Both the position numbers and the translations under genes were made by a program. DNA of 64,000 nt from assembly GCA_028564705.1 (NCBI GenBank), contig JAPXFQ010000113.1:2604001-2668000 (forward strand), written 5' to 3'. Under the pieces are notes generated by a model that saw only the letters and a program-made list of their open reading frames with translations, was not told the DNA's origin and searched no databases. Below, piece by piece: positions 14,421 to 24,526 of this stretch; the first letter of the stretch is position 1; the number at the start of each line of letters is the position of its first letter. This DNA comes from Apricaphanius iberus. Its lineage: Eukaryota > Chordata > Actinopteri > Cyprinodontiformes > Aphaniidae.

Positions 14421-15849
14421 ATTTCTGCTGCTCTGTGCAACTTTTACACTGATCAGTGATGCTACTTGCTGCTGAAACTGCGTGGTTTGCCGGTGTCTGT
14501 AGCTGATTACTTAAGTGGGCTGATTTTGTATCCTTTATATTAAAAGGATAAATTATCTAATATGGTCTTTTGGTGATTTTGAGCACAAGGAGGTGTACAG
14601 AAACGACAAAAAAGAACTGCTGTGTTTGTTTCCTTCCTTTTTGTAGTATTTTATGAGCTGCACTTCTAGTAAAAAGCTTTACAGCTCAATCAAAAATTAC
14701 TTTCTATTGTCCATTGCTTCTTGAGGGGGGGAATGTGTGTTCACAAGTTGAAGAAAATAAACTCTAGTTAACCAGAAACGACACTGCAACGGTAGGCAGA
14801 CCCGCCATGAAAAGTTAGCACCCACTGCTGTACTGGTCAGGAATTGCTTTGCAACACAGAAAAACAACGGAGGAGTATAAACGAAAAAGGTCTCTGTCAA
14901 TAACTTGCTGTAGGAGAGGTATAAACTAGGCTTAACCCCACAGTGCAACAAGATAGTAGCGACATCATGGTGTAGGGATGTGTCACTTTATTAGATACGG
15001 GGAAGCTAGCCGAGGTTAAAGGAAGAACGAATTGGAGGAGATATAGGACTGTTGTGAAAGAAAATCTGTGAGAGATGGTAAAAGACATGTTACTGGGGTG
15101 GAAGTTCAACCAGAACTGCAACTGAATCATTTAGCTTAAGAAATAAAGAACAAAATTAATACAATTGAAAAAAATATCAGTCTTGAAATCAACAAATCTG
15201 GTAGAAACATATCCTAAAAGAGTTGTAGCTGTTATTAAAGCTAAAGGTGGTTCTATAATTCAAGGTTACAAGGCTAAATACAAAAACACTGAATATTAAA
15301 GCTGTACTCCTTTTGATGTTCTATGCACATAAAATCATAATAAAATAAATAGAAGCTTATTGTAGTAAGAATATCTAATTAGATTCAAGGGGTGTGAGCG
15401 CATTTGCAAGAACCTAAAACCCTGCTTTCTCGGCACAGAAGATTGTGCTTTCAGTCCAAATGGTCTATTTAAAGTAAATAATTTAAAAAGAACTTAAGTT
15501 TGAACTCTTCACTCTGAATTTAACTTATTTAACAGCTGCATGTGCTTGCTTACTGAAACCAGTAACGTGTCATTAAGAGGACTTTTATACTCTAAAGCCG
15601 TGGAGATGCGCAACAAACCAAAGTGGGAATATCTCCTTTGCTGCACGGTCACACCATATACAAAGCTTCATCCAGGGTGTGCTGTGCATTCGTTAATACA
15701 AAAAGGAGCATGGAAAAGTAATCCTGTTTAGCTGAATTCACCCTGGATACAAAGCCAGAGAGAAATGACACCAGCAGCCAAGGCCAGCTAGCTAACAACA
15801 GGACCATGTTTAAATTGGGTGATTTCAGACGATATCTGTCCGCGTCACT
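14421..15849. other. Intergenic DNA, no feature recognised
   Basis: Apart from short ORFs without recognisable content, nothing in this stretch reads as a gene, RNA gene or known repeat. Confidence 0.5.
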
Positions 15850-16340
15850 GAGGACCTTATAGACCTCTCTTAATCACACCCAGGGCTCTGGGCCACTAAT
15901 TACGCTTTTCCCCCTCACATCTCCAAGCAGAGCATCAGATGTGACCTTATCTCTGTGTCTGGCGGAGCGTTAGCGTCCACATGGCAAGTGTGGCGATGAA
16001 TGTGATTATTAGAGCCCAATATAATAATATCGACGTCTTTCAAGCCTCTTGTCGCCACGCAGCCAATTGTTGCGGAGCCCCCACCCCACTAGCCTTCCTC
16101 CTCCGAATTACAGAAGACGAGGATAAAAATAGAGTCATTATAGTGCCGGATCTTTGGGAGAAACCGATAAACAATGCGAGATGTGTGGTGTGGGGGGGTA
16201 TTAATAATTCAAGGAATTTAATCTCTCATACAGACACCTACAGCAATCCGGTTATAAAGTTTGTCACAGCTCCGGAACCTTCAGAAAATGATGTGCCGGC
16301 ATTATGGGAGCACAGGAACATACAGGACACAAATTAAGAC
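15850..16340. promoter_or_regulatory. Candidate conserved non-coding element (enhancer-like)
   Basis: This block differs from the surrounding low-complexity DNA: balanced composition, no transposon signature, and several homeodomain-type cores, including TAATTA at 15897 and several ATTA/TAAT sites to 16220. The one long ORF (15981-16337) has no recognisable domain. That it is conserved or regulatory is inference only; alignment with other fish genomes would decide. Confidence 0.3.
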
Positions 16341-16499
16341 AGCAGTTTATTGCTTCAGTTATTAAATAATTCAACCGCAAATAAAAAAAGAAAATAATTT
16401 ATCAGATTAATCTTTTATTTGTCACTTTTATGTTTCAGGTTATATAAATTTTAATAGACAAAGATGACCATCGTAAACACAGAAAGCCGTTTTCAAACA

Positions 16500-17165
16500 G
16501 TTATTTGATCTGTTAAGAGGTTCTCTGTGAGAAATTGTCTCCTTTAAAATCTAATATCTAGTTCTACAACCCTTGGCAGCAGTAGTTGCCATCAGATGCT
16601 GGCAGTGAGTCTTCCAACTCCAAATAATTGTTGTAATTCCATCACATTGGAGCGTTTTTAAAAAATAACTGTATGTTTAGGGTTATGCAACAATGTCTTA
16701 ATTGGATAGGTCCAAACTTTGCCTAGGCCACTTTAAAATCCTTATTTTGTTCTTCTGAGCAATTCAGATGTGGACTTGGCGGTGTGCTTGGAATCCTTGT
16801 CCTGCTACATAACCCAAGTGTGCATCAGTCTAAAGCCCAGACCATCAAACTACTACCACCATGTATGAGGTCAACTACAAGGGGAAAATATTTACCACAA
16901 AATGAGGAAATTGATCATCTGTATTACAGGATTTCTAACAGTCTCAAAAAAAGTCTTTATTTGGCTTTTTTTAAATCAATTTCAGATCTTTTAAAAGAAC
17001 AGGGTGTTGTATCCTGGTGGCAGCAGGATACAACACCATGGCACAAACCTCACATCGTCTTGAATTGGTTTAAGAACATGACAGTGAGTTCACCCTTATT
17101 CCAGTGGTCTCCACAGTCACCAGATCTATAAGGGAACTTTTAGGATGTGATGGTACAGGAAATTG
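16500..17165. mobile_element. Patchwork of two decayed Tc1-like elements
   Basis: 16560-16870 contains Tc1-type stretches in reverse sense (CTTGTCCTGCTACATAACCC, ACTACTACCACCATGT). 17010-17160 contains forward-sense transposase pieces of the family seen at 10733 (GGTTTAAGAACATGACA, then TCTCCACAGTCACCAGATCT). No intact frame or end repeats. Confidence 0.65.
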
Positions 17166-17169
17166 TATT

Positions 17170-17640
17170 TATTTATTTACATATGTAGTAAGATTTATTT
17201 TATAGCACCTTTCTAAAATTAATCACAAAGTGCATTGCAATTGAAATATTACAAAAATCGCAGAACATATAAAATCACAAAGTAAGAAAAACTGAGCTAA
17301 AGCTATTTAAAAAATGTGGGTTTTAAACAGATTTTTAAAGGAAATCTCTGAATCAGCAGTTCTTGGGCTGAGAGGAAGGGAGTTCCAGAGGGAGCCACTA
17401 TTGCAAAAGTCCTCTCACCTTTAGTTATTTTGGTATTTCTTCGCTACAACCAGCAGATGCTGATCAAGCTGGGAATGTAAGGCTGCAAAAGCTCACAAAT
17501 TTAAACAGGCGTAAGATTATTTAAAGCTTTATATGTTAAAACCAAGATTTTTAAATGCACTGTATTTATTAGACAGGTTTCCTATGCAGTCCAGAAAAGT
17601 TCAATTTAAGTATTTTTTTTCGACCTGGAAAAGTATGGTA
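17170..17640. repeat. LINE-derived 3' region
   Basis: Starts with a tail-like TTTATTTTATAGCACC and contains GGAGTTCCAGAGGGAGCCA, both commonly found in the 3' regions of fish L2-like LINEs. No coding capacity remains. Confidence 0.5.
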
Positions 17641-17734
17641 AAACACACAGCATATAAACAAATATTTATTTTATCCAAAGCTTTCTCTAAAATATACTTC
17701 CATCCTTTGTTCTTTTATTCCATCCATTAATCAA

Positions 17735-18005
17735 TTTGTTCATCATTAATTTCTGTCATCCACACTCTACTCCATCCTTCTTTACCTCCTTTCCTTACCT
17801 CTTTATTCACTCCAATCCTAGGATAATCCTGTACTTGCACTTTCTTAGTTTGTGTGTGTTCCTAACCTCCTTCCTTTTTCACTCCTTCCTTCATCCCTCT
17901 CTTACCTCCATCCTAACCTCATTTCCCTTCTTTCATTCTACCCTCATTCCTTTTCCTTCCATCTTTTCCTCTCTCCCTCTTCCTGGCCACTCTTCACATA
18001 TAAAA
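17735..18005. repeat. Pyrimidine-rich low-complexity tract
   Basis: About 270 bp dominated by C and T on the plus strand (repeats of TTCCTT, CTCCTT and CATCC). The open frames here are a by-product of the composition. Confidence 0.8.
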
Positions 18006-18189
18006 TCCAGAGGTATGTAGTAACTAGCTACATTTTTTCAGTTATAAGTTCTGCTTGTTACAACAAATGAGGGTGAATTAGATCAAAAAGAAATATATTG
18101 ATAAAAATGACCACAAAACAAAAATTTCAAATTAAAAATAACAGTTTTCAGGGAAGTTATTGCAGAGTTTCCACATTTTAAGTATCAGT

Positions 18190-18942
18190 TCAAGATATTG
18201 GTTAGCTTTAACCGATACCAATAGGAGTACATTAGATGTATCAGGGCCGATACCCGTATCAGTGCATCCCTACTTCCTACAGTTATTTTGGCGTTGATTT
18301 GTCTGTCTTGTTGCTCACATAGCAACATATAAACATCCCGTAAAATTTTGCAGCCTTTATGCTGCTGCAATTCTCCCGCGATGTTCATTTCAATAGATTC
18401 ATTCCTGCTGGCATTACAGCTACAATAAGGGAATCACGTGACGTCCGTAAGCTTGGATCCTCTACCAGAGGCTTGGGAGCTTGAAGGTCCTGCGCAGTAT
18501 CTTTGCTGTTCCAAGTAATGCACTTCTCTGGACTGAGATGTCTGAGGTTCTTCCAGGAATCTTCTGAAGCCATTCCTCCAGTTTGGGGGGTCACTGCCCC
18601 AAGTGCTCCGATTACCACGGGTACTACTGTCACCTTCAACTTCCAACCCTTCTCTAGTTCCTCTCTGAGCCCTTGGTATTTCTCAAGTTTCTTATGTTCC
18701 TTCTTTTTGATGTTACCATCACTTGGTATTGCCACATCCACCACAACGGCTTTCCTCTGCTCTTTATCAACCACCACAATGTCCGGTTGGTTCGCCATTA
18801 CCATCCTGTCTGTCTGGATCTGGAAGTCCCACAGGATCTTTGCTTGATTATTCTCCATCACCTTTGGAGGCGTTTCCCACTTTAAACTTGGGGTTTCCAG
18901 CCCATACTCTGAACACATGTTTCTGTATACTATACCAGCCAC
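18190..18942 (-). mobile_element. LINE fragment encoding a restriction-like endonuclease domain (R2/R4-type)
   Basis: Minus-strand 18385-18942 is open for 185 codons and reads as the C-terminus of a non-LTR retrotransposon with a restriction-enzyme-like endonuclease. It has ETPPKVMENNQAKILWDFQI, then the nuclease core QPDIVVVDKEQRKAVVVDVA (the PD...D..K/VDVA pattern), then KEHKKLEKYQGLREELEKGW and VVPVVIGALGAVTP. The reverse transcriptase is missing upstream, where the sequence runs into a TA repeat and a Tc1 insertion. The clade (R4/Dong/Rex6-like) is my best guess. Confidence 0.75.
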
Positions 18943-18954
18943 TTGCTTTTCCTG

Positions 18955-19000
18955 TATATATATATATATATATATTTTTTATATATATATATATATTTTT

Positions 19001-19047
<47 letters not shown>

Positions 19048-19050
19048 ATG
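18955..19050. repeat. (TA)n microsatellite
   Basis: Alternating TA with a few T-rich interruptions, ending directly at the left end of the Tc1 element at 19051. A shorter TA-rich tract follows its right end (20691-20725). Confidence 0.95.
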
Positions 19051-20690
19051 CAGTGCATCCAGACAGTATTCACAGCGCTTAACTTTTTCCAATTTTTTTA
19101 CAGCCTCATTCCAAAATTGATTAAATTCATTTTTTTTTTCATAAAATTCTAAACACAACACCCCATAATGATAATGTGAAAAACTGTCTTTGAAACTGTT
19201 CCAAATTTATTAAAAATAAAAAACTTGAGAAATCAGATGTACATAAGTATTCACAGCCTTTGACGTGAAGCTCAGAATTGAGCTGAGGTGCATTCTGTTT
19301 CCACTGATCATCCTTGAGGTGTTTCAGCAGATTAATTGGAGTCCACCTGTGGTAAATTAAGTTGATTGGAGTTGATTTGGAAAGACAAACACCTGTCTAT
19401 ACAAGGCCCCTGGGTTGACAGTGCATGTCAAAGCACAAACCAAGCATGAAGACAAAGGAATTGAGTGTAGACCTCCGAAACAGGATTGTCTTCAGGCACA
19501 AGGCTGGGGAAGGTTACAGAAAAATTTCTGATGCTTTGAAGGTTCCAATGAGCACAATGGCCTCCATCGTCCGTAGGTAGAAGAAGTTTGGAACCACCAA
19601 GAATCTTCCTAGAGCTGGCCGGCCTTCTAAGCTGAGTGAACGGGGGAGAAGGGCCTTGGTCAGGGAGGTGACCAATAACCCGATGGTCACTTAGTCAGAG
19701 CTCCAGCATTCCTCTGTGGAGAGAAGAGAACCTTACAGAAGGACAACCATCTCTGCAGCAATCCACCAATCAGGCCTGTATGGTAGAGGGGCCAGACGGA
19801 AGCTAATTCTTAGTAAAAGGCACATGGAAGCCCGCCTGGAGTTTGCTAAAAGGCAGTTTAGGGACTCTCACACATTGAGAAACAAAATCCCCTGGTCTGA
19901 TGAGACAAAATTTTAACTATTTAGAGTGAATGCCAGGCATTATGTTTGGAGAAAGTCAGGCACTGCTCATCACCAGACCAATACCATCCCTACAGTGAAG
20001 CATGGTGGTGGCAGCATCATCCTATGGGTATGTATTTCAGCAGCATGACCTGGAAGACTAGTCAGGATAGAGGGAAAGATGAATGCAGCAATGTGCAGAG
20101 ACATCCTGGATGAAAACCTGCTTCAAAGCGCTCTTGACTTCAGACTGGGACGACGGTTCCCCTTTCAGCAGGACAATGACCCTATAAGCACACAGCCAAA
20201 ATATCAAAGGAGTGGCTACAGAACAACTCTGTGAATGTCCTTGAGTGGCCCAGCGAGAGTTCAGACATAAACCCAACTGAACATCTCTGGAGCGATCTGA
20301 AAATGGCTGTGCATCGACGCTTTCCATCCAATCTGATGGAGCTCGATCAGTACTGCAAAGAGGAACGGGCAAAACTACCCAAAAATGAGTGTGCCAAGCT
20401 TGTGGCATCATATTCAAAACGACTTGAAGCTGTAATTGCTGCCAAAGGTGCATCAACAAAGTACTGAGCAAAGGCTGTGAATACTTATGTACATGTGATT
20501 TCTTAGTTTTTTTTGTTTGTTTTTTTTATAAATTTGCAACAATCTAAACATTTCTTTTTACATTGTCATTATGGGATGTTGTGTGTTGAATTTTAGGGGA
20601 AAAAATGAACTTACAAAATTTTGGTATAAGGCTGTAACATTAAAAAATGTGGAAAAAGTGAAGAGCTGTGAATACTTTCCGGATGCACTG
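19051..20690 (+). mobile_element. Near full-length Tc1-like transposon with both terminal inverted repeats
   Basis: The left end begins CAGTGCATCC and the right end finishes GGATGCACTG; inside these the motifs AGTATTCACAGCGCTT and AAGAGCTGTGAATACTTTC mirror each other. Total length is about 1.64 kb, the usual Tc1 size. It sits within TA-repeat DNA, fitting the TA target preference of the family. The single transposase gene inside is inactivated (see 19425-20467). Confidence 0.93.
19425..20467 (+). pseudogene. Tc1-like transposase pseudogene
   Basis: From ATG at 19425 the frame reads a paired-like DNA-binding domain (MSKHKPSMKTKELSVDLRNR; KAGEGYRKISDALKVP) and stops at TAG after about 50 codons. 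It resumes as GTTKNLPRAGRPSKLSE, and then in 19716-19916 as the second binding domain plus the first catalytic Asp box (IPWSDETKF). The middle has frame breaks; the end (20231-20467) reads WPSESSDINPTEHLW, the second catalytic region, and runs to the natural C-terminus. At least three stops or shifts mean it cannot make transposase. Confidence 0.9.
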
Positions 20691-20837
20691 TATGTATATA
20701 TGTATAGTTATATATATAGTTATTGTGCAATTATGTTGTTTATTCCACTCTCGTTTTTTTTTTTTTTTTTAGTGTTTAAAACACCAAAATTTGGCAATAA
20801 CTTTATATTCCTGTCTCTCTGAAAGCATAACTTGGAA

Positions 20838-21069
20838 AATACTCAATCAAGTGTTGCTCAGTGCTCAGGTATTTTTTTTTTTTTTTTTTTACCAAACCCT
20901 TTGTTATTCTTGAGTAAATTTTGGACGGTTACTTTTTACTTTGAGTAAAAACATTTTGAAGTAGTGCTACTCTTACTTGAGTACAATTTATGGGTACTCT
21001 AACCACCTTTGATAAAATCACAGGTAACTTGTTTTCATTCGTTAAAAATAGATAGATAGATAGATAGAT
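20838..21069. repeat. MITE-like repeat (TTACTTGAGTA type) and short GATA tract
   Basis: 20875-20995 has poly-T followed by TTACTTTTTACTTTGAGTA and TCTTACTTGAGTACAAT, typical of a dispersed fish repeat. A related piece is at 23735-23815 (AAAGTACTTTTTTAATTACC). Five GATA units follow at 21049-21069. Confidence 0.5.
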
Positions 21070-21139
21070 GCTCATTTGCGCTGAGCTCATTTGGTTAAAC
21101 ACTGACCCCTAGTGGCCATACCGGGCACATTCTCCTTCC

Positions 21140-21209
21140 ACCTATGAACCGGAAATAAATACTCGTGTTTTTTCCTGCTTCACACGTGTTTCACTGTGAG
21201 CTGACTAAC
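21140..21209 (+). promoter_or_regulatory. rrs1 proximal promoter/5' leader with ETS site and E-box
   Basis: ACCGGAAA near 21148 matches an ETS-type site and CACGTG at 21183-21188 is a canonical Myc/Max/USF E-box 22 bases before the start codon. No TATA box is seen. E-boxes are expected for a Myc-responsive ribosome-biogenesis gene; occupancy is inferred from motif only. Confidence 0.5.
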
Positions 21210-22247
21210 ATGGCTGCGTGCAGTGTGGAGGAGCTGCTGGCCAAAGCTGAGCAAGAGGAGGCAGAGACACTGAAGAGCATCTCCGTCCAGAAGGAGCTGG
21301 ATCTGGAGTTTGACGTCGGGAACCTCCTGGCTTGTGACAAAAACCGCATCGAGTCCCGGGACTTCAGGGAGCAGAGAAAAGAGGACTTCCTCCGGGCCTT
21401 AGCCCGGGACAACACGCAGCTTCTCATCAACGAGATATGGAAACTACCCACGGAGAGGGTCGGGGAGGTTATCGTAGCCAAACTACCGGAGCAGGCCACC
21501 CGCCTGCCCAGAGAGAAGCCCCCACCAAAGCCCAAAGCCCCGACCAGGTGGGAGCAGTTCGCCAAGCTGAAAGGCATCCAGAAGAAGAAAAAGACTAATC
21601 TGGTCTGGGATGAAACTGCCAAGGAGTGGAGGAGGCGCTGGGGCTACAAGAGGGCCAACGATGACACCAAGGACTGGCTAATCGAGGTCCCGGAGACCGC
21701 CGACCCGAACGAGAACCAGTTCTCCAGACGGAACAAGGCCAAGAAGGAGCGAGTGGCCAAAAACGAGCTGAACCGCCTGAAAAACATCGCCAGATCGCAG
21801 AAGATCAAAACCCCCGGAGTGGGACTGCTCCCCAAAGCTCAGCAGTCCAAAGACGAGCTGACTAAAGCCGTGAGCGTGGCTAAAACCTCCACGGCGTCCG
21901 TGGGGAGGTTCCAGGACCGCCTGCCCAAAGAGAAGCCCCCCAAGAACTCCGGCAAGAGGAGGAAGTTCGAGCCCCTGATCGGGGACTTCTCCAGCGAGAA
22001 GCAGAAGCAGCTGGAGCTGCTGAAGATCATGGGCAGCAAGACACCCAAACTGGACATCACCAAGGCTGTGAACACCCAGATGAGGGAGGAGGACAGAGAG
22101 GAGGCTGCGGCCAGGCGGAGGAAGGGGGCTGGGGGGAAGGGGCGCAAGGGCAACACGGCAGGGAGAGGGAAGGGGAAGGGGGGGAAAGGAAAAGGAGGAA
22201 AAGCTGGAGGAGGAGGGAAGAGAAGAGGAAAACCAGGGAAGCACTGA
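21210..22247 (+). CDS. rrs1: Ribosome biogenesis regulatory protein homolog RRS1
   Basis: A single exon encodes 345 residues; vertebrate RRS1 is similar (about 365 in human) and is also intronless. RRS1 is a nucleolar factor that, with RPF2, brings the 5S RNP (5S rRNA, RPL5, RPL11) into the pre-60S particle. The N-terminus SVEELLAKAEQEEAE and blocks LARDNTQLLINEIW, LPTERV, RLPREKP, KKKTNLVWDE, RRRWGYKRANDDTKDWLIEV, KKERVAKNELNRLKN and KVSTASVGRFQ-like sequence are diagnostic. The tail (about residues 295-345) is a Gly/Lys/Arg run typical of nucleolar targeting. I chose the ATG at 21210 (AACATGG context) because the family begins here; the open frame extends upstream only without an ATG. GC content is clearly higher than the flanks. 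Nothing is broken. Confidence 0.97.
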   Translation: MAACSVEELLAKAEQEEAETLKSISVQKELDLEFDVGNLLACDKNRIESRDFREQRKEDFLRALARDNTQLLINEIWKLPTERVGEVIVAKLPEQATRLPREKPPPKPKAPTRWEQFAKLKGIQKKKKTNLVWDETAKEWRRRWGYKRANDDTKDWLIEVPETADPNENQFSRRNKAKKERVAKNELNRLKNIARSQKIKTPGVGLLPKAQQSKDELTKAVSVAKTSTASVGRFQDRLPKEKPPKNSGKRRKFEPLIGDFSSEKQKQLELLKIMGSKTPKLDITKAVNTQMREEDREEAAARRRKGAGGKGRKGNTAGRGKGKGGKGKGGKAGGGGKRRGKPGKH

Positions 22248-22320
22248 GGACTTTAATTTCCTGCTTCGTATAGAGTTATACTCCACATTTGAACTGATTT
22301 ACTGATGGACCCTGTGTATG

Positions 22321-22326
22321 AATAAA
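22321..22326 (+). terminator. Polyadenylation signal of rrs1
   Basis: AATAAA 74 bases after the rrs1 stop codon, the first such hexamer downstream, followed by a T-rich stretch. Consistent with a very short 3' UTR. Confidence 0.6.
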
Positions 22327-22329
22327 TCT

Positions 22330-24486
22330 GCAATCTGATCCCAACTTTCATGGACGCTCAATGGGGAAAAAAACATGTAATCTGAATGTAAATCTCTTGA
22401 AATATATTAAAACATTGCAGGTTCAGTTTTTATAGTTTTCCTTTTCTTCAGAATATCTTCTAAAATTTGATTAACCTTTGTAAAATAAATCACTTATCTG
22501 TTAAAATACTGGAGATAAATAATTCGATCTAAGTCATTTAAAGTATTGATTTCTTTAGAGCAAACTACATATACTTAATCAAGAGTATGTAGAACATTGC
22601 AGTAGGTTTTCATTTTTCATGCTGTATACTGCACTTTTTGTTTAGTGTTCTGACCTATATGTTGCAAAACAGGTTCCAGCCAGGCTACCACTACCCTTAA
22701 GGCTTAATAAAATAACATTTGTAATAGTGACCTATATGACTTTTGAAATAATTAAAACCGCAAAATCAATGTGCTTTAGTCCGCTTGAAGACTTTGGGTT
22801 CTTTAAAAGCGTGCTACATATAGGCTCAAACCATGATACTACCCCCACTGAGGCTTGATGAGGACATTTGTAATATAGTATATTATGTTACTTCAACAGA
22901 GCTGTTGAATTAGTGTTTAACCTCTATAATCAGGACTGCTACTAGATATAATTACTGCTTTAACTCTTGGGTGTCTGTAGAATTTTTTTTATACAAGTCA
23001 ACTAGCTTTTAAAAGTATATTTATTTTGGTTAAGGTTAGAAGTTAAGGAAATTAAAAGCACTGACTCCTTAACTTTTCCGTTGTTGACTCACTTGTCCGT
23101 CTGCCTGACCAGCCTTTTATTAATCCGTTCAGTTGCTGTAATCAGATTTTTTTTAGCTTATGCTATAACTGGTGAGGTTTGAACAACATAACACTTTTTT
23201 AATATTGCAAATGACTTAAAAAATGCACTTCAATATGGCAGGAAACGCATGGATTTATGTTTTTTCATTGTGTAAATAAATACAGAACTGACAACAGCAC
23301 AGCTACAAGAAAAATGGCTGTTCTGATATTTTCATTGCTAAAAAGCTTCAGTTGCAACAATATTATTACTTTTCTTTCATTAAAGTACTTGAAGTCGTTT
23401 CATTGAACCAGCACAGCTGACTGAAGCAGGGAAACACTGACAATAGATGGGACACCAGTCCCTGCAAACTGACATTGGTCACTAAAGAGCAGTTCAATTA
23501 TGGGTTTAAAAACGATGAATACAAAAATTCACATAACATTCATTGAAGTTGTAATGTAATACGAAAATAGCTTCAAACTGTCACATAAAATTAGCATTTT
23601 GAAAAAAGTTATTTAGAATAAGTAAATTAAAAACTTTATAATACTGTTTTTAACAAGATTTCAACAACTAATGATGAAAAAAAGTTACAGAACAAATTCC
23701 TCCCACCGAAGCCACATTCGTCCCACAAGTAAGAGTAGAGATAGTTCATAATACTAGTATAAAGTACTTTTTTAATTACCCAAGTAAGTGTAACTAGTTA
23801 CTACCCACCTCTGGTCACTCACTTTTATATGTGAAAATTAGAGGTGTGTGTGTGCTGTATATGAGACAAATATTTAAGTATAAGGTGTTTGCACTTCCTC
23901 ATCTACAGTCCTTTGTAAAGGTATTCACACCCCTCTTTGAGGAGTCTGCAACCTGCTGCTGCAGAGCCACAGCTCACTCTTTAGGCCCACCCCTGTGGCT
24001 CTTAATAACTTTGTCCAACAATGATAAAGAATTTGGCAATAATTTAAAATATAAAAGTAATGACTAAACTTCTAGCCTTAGCTGTTTATTTATGCCCATA
24101 GTATAAAGAGTATTTTTGTGAAGTATTTAAGTTGCATACAATGGGCTTTTTTCATGCCAGTTTCTTTGATCAGTTTTAACAGTCCATTAAAAAGTGTTAA
24201 CTTTTATTTTAACATTTCATTATTTTAACTATTTTAAACCCAGTAAAATAACTGGTGTAGTGGAATAATTATTTCAAGATTAGTTATTTTTAGTGTTCAG
24301 TAATTAGTAAGAGCAGCAGGGGATGTATACAAGGATGCTGGAGAGTCATGCACCTTTGTCCTACACTGATGTAGTTTGAGGATGTAGCCGTTATATTATT
24401 TTGTCAGTGGCTCTTAGGGTTTTAAAGGTTCCTTACCCCTGCAACAGAACTTTTTCACATGTTGTTGGGATTTTGTGTAATGAACC

Positions 24487-24526
<40 letters not shown>

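Noticed and set aside
15981..16337. 118-codon ORF
   Set aside because: No recognisable domain, no splice partner; the block is more likely non-coding.
17736..18070. Two overlapping ORFs rich in Ser, Leu and Phe
   Set aside because: A by-product of a pyrimidine-rich tract.
18723..19152. Plus-strand ORFs rich in YIYI
   Set aside because: They are translations of the TA microsatellite and the antisense of the LINE endonuclease.
21165..21209. N-terminal extension of rrs1 from 21165
   Set aside because: There is no ATG there (a GTG), and known RRS1 proteins start at the ATG at 21210.
21191..22286. Several long minus-strand ORFs (up to 202 codons) opposite rrs1
   Set aside because: They are complementary-frame shadows of the GC-rich, Lys/Arg/Gly-coding rrs1 sequence and show no family features.
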